From NCBI GenBank assembly GCA_016584495.1, contig WAID01000006.1:310001-374000 (forward strand): a stretch of 64,000 nt of DNA, in the 5' to 3' direction. Below, in pieces: positions 32,675 to 43,778 of this stretch (position 1 is its first letter; each line of letters starts with the position of its first letter). Both the position numbers and the translations under genes were made by a program. Under the pieces are notes generated by a model. That model did not search any database. It was given only the letters and a program-made list of their open reading frames with translations, and was not told the DNA's origin. This stretch comes from Celoporthe dispersa. Its lineage: Eukaryota > Ascomycota > Sordariomycetes > Diaporthales > Cryphonectriaceae.

Positions 32675-34443
32675 ATGGCTGAAGCAAGCAAAGCGGCCCA
32701 AGAGGCTGTCACGGCCATCGACTCCGACCGGGACGAGACACTTGGTCAGGATGTTACCCAGGTGGACAGCCGTAGCTCCAAGGTGCCCCTGAGCATGAAG
32801 ATCATAGCGGTCGTCCTCGTCAGCTCGATCGGTTTCGGTTCGCACTGGAGCAGCGGTGTCACTGGCGCCATGAAGAGTACTTTGAAGAAGGTGAGCAGCT
32901 GGTGATGGTCCAGCCCGACCCCCGCCGCTCAAGATTCATCCCACTGACGAGACGTCCATCTCAGGAACTCGACATCAACAATACCCAGTATGCTGTTCTC
33001 GAGGCCAGCGAGGACTTCATGGTGACAGCCCTGATTCTGGTCAGCGGTTTGGTAACTGATAGGATAGGAGGCGCTGGTATGATTCATCTAGCTCCAGTAC
33101 TTCATTTTTTCTTTCTCCTTCTCCAGCTCACAAGTCTTCTACAGGCGCAATGTTGTACGGCAATGCCATCTTCTCCGTCGGTGCCATCCTGATAGCCGCG
33201 GCCACGCAGGTCCGGAGCTATAGGTTCATGATCTTTGGGACTATCGTCCAGGCCCTGGGTGACATCTCGACCCAGGTCGCCCAGTACAAGATCTTTTCCT
33301 CCTGGTTCGCACCGTCCAACGGGTTCGCCTCGACCCTTGGCTTTGAGCTCGGCATCGGCAAGATCGGGTCCTTTGTCGGCCAGGCCACGGCCAACATCAT
33401 CGCGACCAATCTCGGCAACTTTGCGTGGGTCTACTGGATGGCCGTCTTCATGAACCTCTTCACCAACGTTGCGACTCTTGTCTTTTATTTCTTCAACAAA
33501 TGGTCGGAGAAGCGCTACGGAAACCTCCGCGACCCGGCGACGGGCGAGAAGCTCGCCGAGAAGAGCAAGAGGTTCGACTTCAGGAAGATGCTGGAGCTCC
33601 CCTGGCCGTTCTGGCTCGTCATCATGTTCTCTCTCTTCCAGACGTCGGCCGCCATCATCTTCTCACAGAATGCCACCGAGCTGGCCGAGCAGCGCTTCAA
33701 CATCTCGGCCGTGACCGCAGGCTGGTACTCCGCGCTCTCCCAGTACATGGGATTTTTCTTTGTGCCACTGGTCGGCATCTTCATCGATATCCTCGGCCAC
33801 CGCCTGAGCGTTATGCTGGTATGCGGTTGTGGCATGCTCATTGCCATGTGCTTGGCAGCCTGGGGCCCGACAATCGGCGGCACAGCAGCAAGTTTTGGTG
33901 TCTACGCAGTCGCATGTAAGTGGCCCGTTTTTGGTGTTCCTTTAGTCTTGTGGTAGTGAGCTGGTGCTGACTGGAAGATTGTTCAAAGTGACCCTGGGAC
34001 CGACTGTCATCATTGATTCCATCCGCACCTCCATGTGGTATCACGAGGTATTTGGCACAGCTTATGCCATAAAGATCGCTGTCAACAACTGCATGAACAT
34101 CATTGTGAGGATCATCACTGGTGTGATCCAGGATGCAGATGACAACAGCTATGACAGGGTCGTGATTGTCTATGTCTTCCTTACTGCTGGGTCTGTCTTG
34201 GTTGCCCTTGTCAATCTCTGTGTGGGCTTTGTCAAGCCCGACCTTGGCAGGCTTCAGTGGACCAGGAGGAAGAGGATCCAGAATGGTCAGGTCATCGTGG
34301 AGCTCAAGGAGAAGTTTGAGCAAGAGGAGCGCGGGAGGCGCAACAAGCTCTTCAGCAAGGGCTGTTTCATTGCACTGCTGGTGTTCACCCTGGGGGCATG
34401 GGCTGCATATTTCTGGGGCGTTGCCACTGGCCACAATGATTGA
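32675..34443 (+). CDS. Major facilitator superfamily transporter, MFSD1-like
   Basis: This is a multi-pass membrane transporter of 517 aa from four exons: 32675-32890, 32965-33076, 33145-33915 and 33989-34443. After a polar N-terminus of about 45 residues there are around 11-12 hydrophobic helices. A DRIGG segment fits the MFS loop 2/3 motif, and the central loop (KWSEKRYGNLRD..KRFDFRKMLELPWPFW) is typical of MFSD1-like proteins. Animal MFSD1 exports dipeptides from lysosomes; the fungal substrate is unknown. Its position beside the amidoligase makes a peptide-like or amide product a tempting cargo, but this is only inference. All introns are GT..AG and preserve frame; no break was seen. Confidence 0.85.
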
Positions 34444-35097
34444 GCCTTTATTTTTTTTTTTTGGGGGGGGTCTCTCTGGCTGGGCCATCTGTGGATAGAC
34501 CTCTTGATGAACATGGTAATTATGTATATACAGAGGATCAAGAGCAGCTTGTGGGCAGCTTACTATTATTTGTCTAGGATACAATGACTACTAAGAATAC
34601 TTCCAATTGGCAGTGTGATAAAGGTCAGGAAAGGAAAAATAAGGAAACCAATGAATTAATTCTTGTGTACTACAAATAGTCTTGGCCAATCAAATCTTAT
34701 GAGTCTTTGTTTGGTCCAGACCGTTGTATACAGCATCAGGGTTAGGGGTATCTCCCCCGTGCTGGATGTTCAATGAGCCTCACTTGTTTGTGCACCAGAG
34801 AAAGGTGTAGTATGTGTCCTCGTGATCGTGAATGACCTATCTTATTGACTGCTGGTGATACTGAAATCTTATAAAAAAAATATTATTTGCTGCTTGGTGT
34901 GGCCAGCACTGTCGTCATCCGATCCTGTCTCCTCTTCCTCTCTTTGAGGTGCCCGCATCTCCCTCCTCCATGCTAGAGAGGTCAAATTTTCCCTCCGGAC
35001 GACCCCTGCCTGAACAACCTCTCCCTCCACACCCACCATCACCACCCACCGCCCTCTTGGTCGACCTCATTATCTTGCCTGATCTGGCTAGGACAAG
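34444..35097. other. Intergenic between MFS and translin genes
   Basis: Same-strand neighbours. A T-run followed by G-run (34449-34470) is close to the MFS stop. It contains the MFS 3' UTR and the translin promoter. Nothing else was recognised. Confidence 0.5.
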
Positions 35098-36070
35098 ATG
35101 TCGGGCATGATTGATCCCCAGATCTTCGAGCACCTGAAGACCAAGATTGATGAGGACACCCAGGCTCGAGACGAGCTGACGCAGATCATCCAGAAGCTGG
35201 AACGGGACGTGTCATACACACAGGGTCTGCTCTCCCGAGTCCACTCCACACCCAGACCAGCCTGTGAGTCTACAACACACCCCCTTCTTGAGCTCCTGTT
35301 GACCCCCCTGCTGATGGTGACCGCGCGTATCAGACCCTGCTCTGCTGTCCCAGGTGGAGGTCTCCATCAGATCAGAGCTTGAAGATATCTCGACCCTGAG
35401 CACTGCCGCATCCAAGCACCCTTACTACAAGTATGCGGCCTGTCCTCCCTTCCTCCCAGTCGTGGAAAAGAGCTATCACCGGGAGGCTGAGCTGAGGTCT
35501 GTGTGGTTGCTGACTGGTCTCATGTCAGGTACAATGTCAAGTGGTCTCGGACGGTCCAGGATGCAGTCCTCACAGTGCTGCTGCACAGCTGGCTAGGTGG
35601 GGACATGGTCCCTGAGGGCAGGCTTGGACGACTGCTCACCCTTGAGGACATTGGAGAGCTCTTCAAAGGTATGTATATCTTCTGGGAGAGGAGGTGTGGC
35701 AGGCAGCTCCTTCCCTCCTCTTCAGTTCTGCCCGTCTCACAGCTAACTCCTGCTCATCATAGTGCCTGTGAACCTGAAATCCCGTGATGCCTTCCACATC
35801 ACCATCGAGGAGTATCTCTTGGCAGTTACATCCTTGACAGATGAGCTGTCCCGCCTGGCTGTCAACTCCGTCACCCTGGGAGATCACGAGCTTGCTGTGA
35901 AGATCAGCAGCTTTGTCAAAGACATCCATGCCGGCTTTCAGCTGCTCAACCTCAAGAATGACATCCTGCGCAAGAGGGTTGATGCTGTCAAGTACCATGT
36001 CAAGAAGGTTGAGGATGTTGTTTACGACCTGTCACTCCGGAACCTGATACCCAGCTCAACAGCTTCTTGA
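35098..36070 (+). CDS. TSN: Translin
   Basis: Translin forms octameric rings that bind single-stranded nucleic acid; with TRAX it makes the C3PO nuclease. Four exons, 35098-35263, 35334-35430, 35529-35668 and 35763-36070, give 236 aa, the family length. The protein is all-helical. Key segments are NLKSRDAFHITIEEYL, LAVNSVTLGDHELAVKI, and near the C-terminus LRKRVDAVKYHVKKVEDVVYDL. Introns are short (70-98 nt) and all keep frame. The RNase acid residues belong to TRAX rather than translin, so this subunit is mainly for binding. I saw no TRAX gene in the window. Confidence 0.95.
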
Positions 36071-36577
36071 TTTGGAGGTTTTGTTTGGGAGGGGTTTTTT
36101 TCTCTTTTTTCCCTTTCCTTCAAAGGGATTCTTTAGCTCTGTGATACCGGCAATGGGGCTGGCTGGTTGGGCTGGTCTCCTAGTGAGACATGAGAGTCTG
36201 TTGCATGCATTAGGGCTTGGGAAGTTGAGGCCATGTCAGCAATGTTACTGCCCAGAAAAAAATAGAGCTCAAGAGAAGGCACATTATTTTTTTTTATTTT
36301 TTACGGCACAGTCCTGAAGGAGACAGCTCTGTCTGTCAAATGCTGCAGCCTTTTGCATCTGTGTACGTACTTGGTAGTAACAGGGGTCATCAGGGTGGCC
36401 CCACTACGTACCCCAGTCCATCTTGTCCATTACCTCACCGGTCTCCTCAACGGTTGAGATTGATTTTTTTTTCCTTCTTCTCTTTCTGTCTCCTTTTTTT
36501 TCTTTTAACTGCTCATTGACTGCCTGGATCCTGGCCCAGCCCTGCTTGACTGTGCTGCTAAGGCCGGTGAGGGCAAG
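36071..36577. other. Intergenic between translin and carrier genes
   Basis: Contains the translin 3' UTR and a T-rich promoter region (36460-36510) of the carrier gene. No gene was found. Confidence 0.5.
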
Positions 36578-37624
36578 ATGTCATCCGTGACGGAGAAGAA
36601 GCCGGCAGCGGTCGAGACCAAAAACTACAAAGGCTTCGTTGCGGGCGTCTTCTCCGGTATCGCGAAGCTGTCCGGTCAGTACATCACAGCACCTCTCCGC
36701 CTAGCTTAGCACCCGCCAGCAGGCTCGCCTCGAGACGAGACCCAGCGCCCAACAGCCAGCGTGCTAACACAGATCAACTGCACAGTGGGCCATCCTTTCG
36801 ACACGATCAAGGTCCGCCTGCAGACCACCAACGCCGCCCGCTTCTCCGGCCCGCTCCAGTGCGTGCTCCAGACCGTCCGCAATGAAGGCCTCTACGGCCT
36901 CTACAAGGGCGCAACACCACCCCTGATCGGGTGGATGTTCATGGACTCGGTCATGCTCGGGAGCCTGACCGTCTACCGCCGCCTCCTCCGAGAGAACATC
37001 TTCAACCCGCCCTTCCATCCCCTCCACGACCCGAACAAGCCCTTGCCCGTCCACGGCCACGGCCTGGCGGGTATCATGGCCGGCGCGACCGTCTCCTTCA
37101 TCGCCGCACCTGTCGAGCACGTCAAGGCGCGCCTGCAGATCCAGTACGCCGCCAACAAGAGCGAGAGGCTGTACAGGGGGCCGATCGACTGCGTGGGCAA
37201 GATCTGGCGGGCCCACGGCATACGGGGCATATACCACGGGCTGTCGGCGACGCTGCTGTTCAGGTCCTTCTTCTTCTTCTGGTGGGGGAGCTATGACCTG
37301 TTCTCGCGCTGGATGGCCAGGTCCACCGACCTGAGCAAGCCGGCCATCAATTTCTGGGCGGGCGGGCTGAGCGCGCAGATATTCTGGCTGACCAGCTACC
37401 CGAGCGATGTCGTCAAGCAGCGGGTCATGACGGACCCCCTAGGCGGAGGGCTAGGGGACGGCACGAGGCGATTCCCACGGTGGAGGGATGCTGCGGCGGC
37501 GGTATACAGGGAGAGCGGGTGGAGGGGCTACTGGCGAGGTTTCTTGCCGTGTTTTCTGAGGGCGTTCCCGGCGAACGCGATGGCTCTTGTTGCATTTGAA
37601 GGCGTTATGAGAGTCTTACCGTGA
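36578..37624 (+). CDS. Mitochondrial carrier family (SLC25) protein
   Basis: This is a metabolite transporter of the mitochondrial inner membrane, 311 aa, from exons 36578-36674 and 36786-37624. It has three repeats, each with the carrier signature: PFDTIKVRLQ, PVEHVKARLQ and PSDVVKQRV. The first signature follows directly on the splice junction (Ser-Val-Gly-His). GLYKGATPPLIGW and RGIYHGLSATL are the usual repeat ends. It resembles the Ymc/ornithine/carnitine branch; I cannot fix the substrate. The unusual Glu in the second signature (PVEHVK instead of Asp) is seen in some members of that branch. Confidence 0.92.
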
Positions 37625-38018
37625 TTGGCTGCACAGAAAGCATCAAAGAGGAGTGGGTAGTAAAGGACATGCAGCTTATATGGGCGGGGGCCGCCTCATA
37701 GAGCATTAGAGATGCGGGCACATTGATACCCAGAACACTTTACACACAAGCATGGACGGGTTTGTGGCAATTTTTGATCAGTACAGGTCATGGATGCAAC
37801 ATAGATGGTATTTTTTTTTCTACCCAGGCCAGAACAAGACCTTTCCCTGTGCGCTATCCATCATGCCAGGACCGGTTCTGCTTTGACGGCGTGCCCGGCC
37901 TAGCATGCTCGACCACTTCTGTGAATCCCACCAGCGGCCGTCCTCTTCGTCGAGGAGTTACGCCGTTGTACTTCCATCGAGAGTGTCCGAAGGGCGGAAA
38001 ACCTTGACGGTGAGCCGC
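37625..38018. other. Intergenic between convergent carrier and RPL22 genes
   Basis: Two 3' ends within 394 bp. No other feature was seen. Confidence 0.5.
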
Positions 38019-38683
38019 TTACTCGTCGTCCTCATCGGCCTCGTCGTTAACGACGTTGAAGAACTTGAGCTCGTAGACACCCTTGGAGGTGGAGACGACG
38101 CGGAGCCAGTCACGGAGCTGCATCTTCTTGAGGAACTTCTTGGTCCTGTACGTCCAATTGCCCTGTCAGCGTGCTGTCCTTCCTGAGGGCCTAACCGAGC
38201 CCTGTTTATAGGTGCATGGACATCTTCTTACAGGTACTTGAGGTAGCGACCAGACAGCTCGTTGTGGGCAATGATCTCAATCTTGCCGTCGCCCTGCTGG
38301 GAGATCTGGATGGTCTCGCCGAGGTTGCCGACGCGACCCTCCACCTTGATCTTCTCGTTCAGGAACTTCTCGAAGGCGGAGACATCGAAGATCTTGTCGC
38401 TCGCAGGCTGCGAGGCGTTGATGATGAACTGCAGAGGGGGAGGCCCGAGTATTAGCAAGATAGGACAGAAACCCGAGGGGAATTGCTAGGAAAAGGGGAA
38501 GGGGGATTCGATCAAAAGCTTACCTTCTTGGTAGTCTTGCCAGACTTGCCCTTCTTCTGTGGTTTTCAAAAAAAAAAAAGTTGACCTTAGCCTACTGCTT
38601 CACGCCATGATCTCTGCGGCCCTGGCCGGGGAGACTGGGCCAGCAGCAAAGCGGTGTCAAGTACATACAGTTTGGGGAGCCAT
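38019..38683 (-). CDS. RPL22: 60S ribosomal protein eL22
   Basis: This is a component of the large cytosolic ribosomal subunit. Exons in order are 38669-38683 (MAPQT), 38524-38556 (11 codons, basic), 38232-38428 and 38019-38145, giving 123 aa. Conserved segments are FIINASQPASDKIFD, GRVGNLGETI, and RYLKYLTKKFLKK across the last junction; the tail is acidic (DEADEDDE). The 15-nt and 33-nt first coding exons are typical of intron-rich ribosomal protein genes in these fungi. The intron 1 donor is GTATGT. Initiation at 38683 is the only ATG compatible with the splicing. Confidence 0.95.
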
Positions 38684-40469
38684 TTTTTCTGGAGTCTGAG
38701 ATGGGAGGGGAAGAGGACGCAAAGAGGTCGGATATCCTGCGCCGCGTAGTGGTCTGGTGGTGGAGTGAGAAGAGTAGTTGCGATGTCAAACTCCTTCAAA
38801 ACAAAATTTCTGCTGGACAGGTTCGCGATTCTGTAATTGGCCTTGACCCACAAGGATAATGGGTCTAGGTGCGATAAGGGTTGGCTACACACTGATAAGA
38901 CCCAAAGCTTACTCGGCCGGTTAGCAGCTGCTGGCAGCTGGCGGCGCTAACTTTCTTTGTCGACTCCTCCTTACGACTTGCAATGCAAAAGACATTCATT
39001 CTGTTCTCAGGCGAAGGGAGCAGCGAGGCATTACACGTCATGACCGATACATGCGAAAAGCGAGCTTCGTATTCGCCATTACATGATCATGATGTGCTGA
39101 ATTTGGAGATCTCACAAAATTTATCTAGAGGCAGCCTATCAATGATATTTTTTTCGCCTGAGATCTCCAGGTTTTTTGGTTTTTTTGCCTCCCACCATGA
39201 TGGTCGGCCATTTGCGGGATCGCGAATCGCTGCAGGATCGTACAAGGGCAACGGGAGAATCACCGCCACATGTGGGAGGCCTGCGCCACTGGTCATGAGC
39301 CACAATAAGGCCCCCCTGGCTCTGAGCGGGTCACTGCGGGGGCGTTCCCGGGGCTGATCCTGTTGTCAGCCTGTCGGCACATAGCACAGCATAGGAGGAT
39401 CGGCACCTCCACTAATGTACGAGGATACCCTCAGGCGCGAACTGCTGATGACGTATGAATTGCAGTTAGATGCATTATTCTGCGACCACCGGACATCTTT
39501 GCCCTGCTGCAACGACGGGATCTTCCGTGGGATCTAGCGCTCGTCCGTGGACACAAGACTTCGAAACAGACGAGAAGCAGGAGGGTGCTGAAGCGAGACC
39601 CAATTATCTGCCTGGCGAAGCACGGAGAGGAGAATGCCAAGTGAAGAGGTAAACATGCATCCCACCCCCTGTGGCAGTGCCTGCAAAGCGAGAGCTGTGG
39701 GTGGGGGGACAGGATTCGACGGCGGCTCGACTGGCCAGCCAGCGCGAGCACCACCCGGCCTTTGTCTCAGATAGGCGGTCCAGAAGCGTGGCGCTCGAGC
39801 TTGGAGCTGGAGGGCTTGGTCAAGAGCGAGGTGGGCTGGCCTGCTAGGCGCCAGGCAGGGTTTCACAGGCAAGAACGGACCGTACTACTTATACACTGTT
39901 CAGTGTTATGTGCTACTATGTCCTATGTAGGTTCTCGTCGATGTTGTACACGGCATGATGCAGAATGTAGAAACAGCTCGAAGGGGGGAACAGTGCAATC
40001 CCTATCAACAATAGCAGGGTCTCGAAGTTACGTTTTGCAAGATAACATTGGACGGCAGCCTTGCACGATTCGGGAAGACAAGACTGGGCAGGGCAACGCA
40101 GCGACGAACAAGCCACCATGCCAGGCAGGCCCTGGAGCCAATGATCGGGCCACCGTGGGCTATGACGCACGTCTTTTGCTTGTGCCAAGTCCCAACCCTG
40201 CCGGGCCTGCCTGGTATGGGTGTCCAGGTGATGAAGCTTGTTTGCGCCCGTCACCACCGCTTTTCTTTTTCAATGCTGATGCAATCAGGTCAGGTCCCTC
40301 TTCTATTTAAGTCCTCGTCCCGCCCAGCTGTGCGCGGGATCCAGTCTCTTGTCGTATACCTGAATCTACTACAAAAACCACACCCGACAAACTCAGCACC
40401 CAGCACCAATTGACCATCCCAAACAACTCGACTCAGTCCTTCAGTTGACCAACCCTTCAAACCGCAATC
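38684..40469. other. Intergenic between divergent RPL22 and PMP3
   Basis: This 1.8 kb spans two promoters. Short ORFs exist on both strands (for example 39431-39754 minus) but show no family resemblance. AGGGG/CCCCT stress-element-like pentamers occur, for example near 39980, but such motifs are common by chance. Confidence 0.45.
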
Positions 40470-40877
40470 ATGCCTTTCACCTCCAGGTAAACATCACCAC
40501 CATCTCCCCGCGCACGCTGTGTCTCTCTCCTCCTGAGCTCCCCCCCCCTTCTTCCCCTCTAAACCCCTCCTCCTCCACACGACTTCTCTCCTCATGAACA
40601 AGCATCTAACCGAACAAACAACTTGTGTGAAACAGTGATATCTGCAAGATCATCCTTGCCGTCATCCTCCCACCTCTGGGTGTCTTCTTCGAGCGCGGAT
40701 GCGGTGCTGACCTGCTCATCAACATCCTGCTCACCATCCTTGGTTACATCCCTGGCATCATCCACGCTCTGTACGTTTCTCTCCTCATCTCTTGGTCGTA
40801 GCAGCGCTTTCACCACTAGACATGACAAGCTGACACGAGCACTCCTCTTCGATAGCTACATCATTCTGAAGTATTAA
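40470..40877 (+). CDS. PMP3: Plasma membrane proteolipid 3
   Basis: This is a 57-aa UPF0057/Pmp3 protein that sits in the plasma membrane and affects membrane potential and salt tolerance. Exons are 40470-40486 (MPFTS), 40636-40770 and 40856-40877 (ending YIILKY). Two hydrophobic helices are present: KIILAVILPPLGVFF and INILLTILGYIPGIIHAL. The Pro-Pro and the charged ERGCGADLL turn are the family hallmark. Two introns in a 174-nt coding sequence make the gene easy to miss. The first intron is 149 nt. Confidence 0.95.
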
Positions 40878-41780
40878 GTGCGTGGGTATGCGCAAGCCGC
40901 TCAGACCTTTCGACCGGGCCTAGTCGGCGAATGCCCCTCCCCCTCGGAGCTCAATTTTGGTTGAAGCTGCCGAATGGAGTCTTGGTTGTCTCACACCGAC
41001 AGAATAACATACACCAGCCACCGGTTTCCACCGTTCCCTGCCGCAAAGCGGGGCTTGGCGCGTACGCTGTCGCTGGCCGCATTCGTCACCAACTCCTTCG
41101 ACACCCAGAAAAAAAGAAGAAAAAAAAACTTTGAGCGGCCATGGAGGAGCCAATGAACCGGCGATTACTCACGACAGAACATGACGAGACACTTTGCTGC
41201 AGCGTCAGTTCTATAATGACGGGCTGTTTGGAGGGAATTACACGGGCGGTCTGGTTCGCTCCCATGCGACGATGATGCATTTCGGTTTACGGCATATTGC
41301 GGTCTCCCTCCTTTTCCGCTTTTCTTTTGTCACTTTCGATGGTCCAGTTGGACGGCGATCCAGGTTATGGAGACTTAGCTTTTCGAGTAATGATACGATA
41401 CCCTTTTACACCCTCGAGATGAATTGATCTCCCCTGGATTGATCTGCTGTTTGGACTGTTCCTCTTCATCTCTGCTTATGGGCCACTGATCAACGACAGA
41501 GCAAATCCGCTGGCTGACGTCGGAACATGCCGCCCATGATGTCACATAGCACCTCCCTGGTCAGGGGTCGGGCGCCAAAGTCTTGATAGAATTTCAAGCC
41601 CTCAATTTCTGGGGCGGAAACGGTGCTGTAAGAGACATCGTCACCATGCCTGCGAGGCTTTATTATAGTGACCCGGCGCTTACGGGCTCTTCAGAAATAG
41701 AAGAGCTATAATAAGACTTGTTATACAACTTAGGAATGGTCGCGACTCTGCGCAGCAGGTCTAAGGCTAGATATTCTCCC
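40878..41780. other. Intergenic between convergent PMP3 and GTPase genes
   Basis: 900 bp with the two 3' ends. An A-rich tract is at 41109-41130. No gene was recognised. Confidence 0.45.
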
Positions 41781-43275
41781 TCAAGCCCTTCCCACCTTAA
41801 ATGACAAGACCTGTGAATGTTGTCAGCCAGCATAGTAACAGAGGATAGTAACGCGCGGCAGACTTACATCGTTCTTCCCCACAGCCACGATGTCATCCTC
41901 GGAGACCCTCAAGCCACCAGCACCTTCTATATACGCTATCGGGGCGTCGCCCATGACTTTTCTTGCCACGTCGGCGACGGTGCTGTTCTTCTTCACCAAG
42001 ACACAATCCCTAAAGACGTGTTTCGACTCAGTCGCCCCGGAACTGAAAGTTGTTGTATTCCGGACGGGGAAGACGGGCACCAATCCCAGAATCTCGGCTG
42101 CCTTAGCCAGCACCTGTACCACTCCCGTTGAGCCGAAGCGGTAGAGGACCATGTCCTTCAGGTTCTCTATCCGTGCCCGGTTCTTCTCGTCCAGCTCTTT
42201 CAAACCACCGCCGTCCGGGTCCCCGTCGGCGATGAGATCCTCCCGTGTATCCACAAACTCGCTGCCTTCCGTATACTTGATGTACCCTTGCTTGGCGAGC
42301 TTTCGCAGGAAGATCTCGGAGATGGCGCTGCACAGCACTATTGTGTTTGGGTCCTGCATCTTTGCGATCCGGGAGATGTTGGCATCGGAGTCCGGGTGGT
42401 CAATCTTATTGAGGGCGATGACGGTGGGGAATTTCTCGTCCGTGAAGGCGTTCACAACTCTGTCGATGGTCTCGTCGTCCCAGCTCTCGAGGGGCTCCTT
42501 GAGGTTCAGCCTGTCGAGTGTCCGCGCGACGACCTTGGCCGTGCTTCCGTAGCCCGAAAACTGGTTCTGGAGGGTCTCCACAGCCGTTGCCTTGACCGCG
42601 ACGTGTCTCCTCCGGATGCTTCCCCAGCGCTCCATCAGGTTGCCCCGTATCCAGGCCACGATCTCGCTGCGCAGCCAGGCGATATCGACGCTTGGGTCGT
42701 AGCCCCGTGTGTTCTTCCCCTCCGCGTCCGTCGTCCCGCTCACATCCACCACATGTATCAGGGCGTCAGCATGGCGGAGGTCGTCGAGAACTTGTTGCCC
42801 AGGCCTTTGCCCTGGTGGGCGCCCGGGACGAGACCGGCAACGTCGAGTAGTTCGATAGGGACACTGCGCTTGCCGTCGTCACAAGACCCATAGTTGGGCC
42901 TGCAGCGGTCGGAGACATTGTGGCGCTTGCAAGCACAGTCGATCTGGAGGTAGCCTATGGCTCGTTGCGGGTCGATGGTGGTGAATCTATTTTATCAACA
43001 ACACATGTGCTGTCAGTCGCGGCTGGACGAGAAGATGGAGGCATGAGGGGCCGGGTTGGAGGGTTGAGACCCGGAGAGTGGTGATAAGGAAAAGATATGC
43101 GCATACGGAAAGTTTCCTGCCGCTTACGATCAGCTCGCAATCCCTCAGACCAGGAGTGGTAAAGATCAGATCATGACGGACCAACTTTTGATGTGGCATC
43201 TGTGAGCGAATTCAAGGTGGAAGATTTGCCAGCACTGGGCTTCCCAACAAGGCCTATTAAAGGGTCGCGAGGCAT
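41781..43275 (-). CDS. YchF/OLA1-type GTPase, Ygr210c-like
   Basis: This is a predicted translation-associated GTPase or ATPase of the Obg/YchF class with a C-terminal TGS domain, close to yeast Ygr210c. Exons in order are 43182-43275, 43107-43116 (10 nt), 41868-42986 and 41781-41810, giving about 417 aa after adding one base. Motifs are the P-loop GLVGKPSAGKSS (G1), FTTIDP (G2 region), DVAGLVPGAH (G3) and ALNKID (G4). The last exon ends VLSFKVGRA. The microexon supplies Gly-Asn-Phe-Pro just before FTTIDP. The break is near 42788: one G is missing on the plus strand, so AAG-TTC-CTC-GAC-GAC reads out of frame. Adding it restores NKFLDDLRHADALIHVVD. Confidence 0.9.
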
Positions 43276-43778
43276 TCTTGGGTGGTCAGTTGAGGAGGCT
43301 TACCGTTCTTTGGCGAAGGTTGTGACGGGGGTGGGTTGTGGTGGTGGTGGTGGTATAGTAGCGAGCAGTGGTGTGTGTGGTGGAGAGAAAATCAAAGTCT
43401 CCCCTCCAAAATGCCATCTTCTCCATGGAGGGGTAGCTCCGAACTAGGAATCGATTGGCACATGCTGCCACTGCACGCTTGATCATCAAGTGGCAGGCAA
43501 CAGGCCGCTGTGGCTTTAGGTTCAGGTCCTAGATTTAGCGGGTTAAGCCCCTAAAGGCCCTGGAGTGCCAGGCTGGGCCCCTTATATGATAGGGGTCCTA
43601 CAGGGTGCATATCGGTGACATCAACGCCGTCAGTGCTCAGTGCTCCTCCCCTTCTGCAGGAGTAAACGCTCTTCTCTGGGATCAAACTCACTAATCAAAT
43701 ATAACTCTCAGCCATGATGCCTGCAACAGCCCTTGTTTTCTCGTCCCTGCCCCGTTCCTGCCTCAACAGTTCTCCATA
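43276..43778. promoter_or_regulatory. Shared divergent promoter of GTPase and SET genes
   Basis: 503 bp between the two start codons. A GT-rich stretch lies at 43325-43382. No specific motif was identified. Confidence 0.45.
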
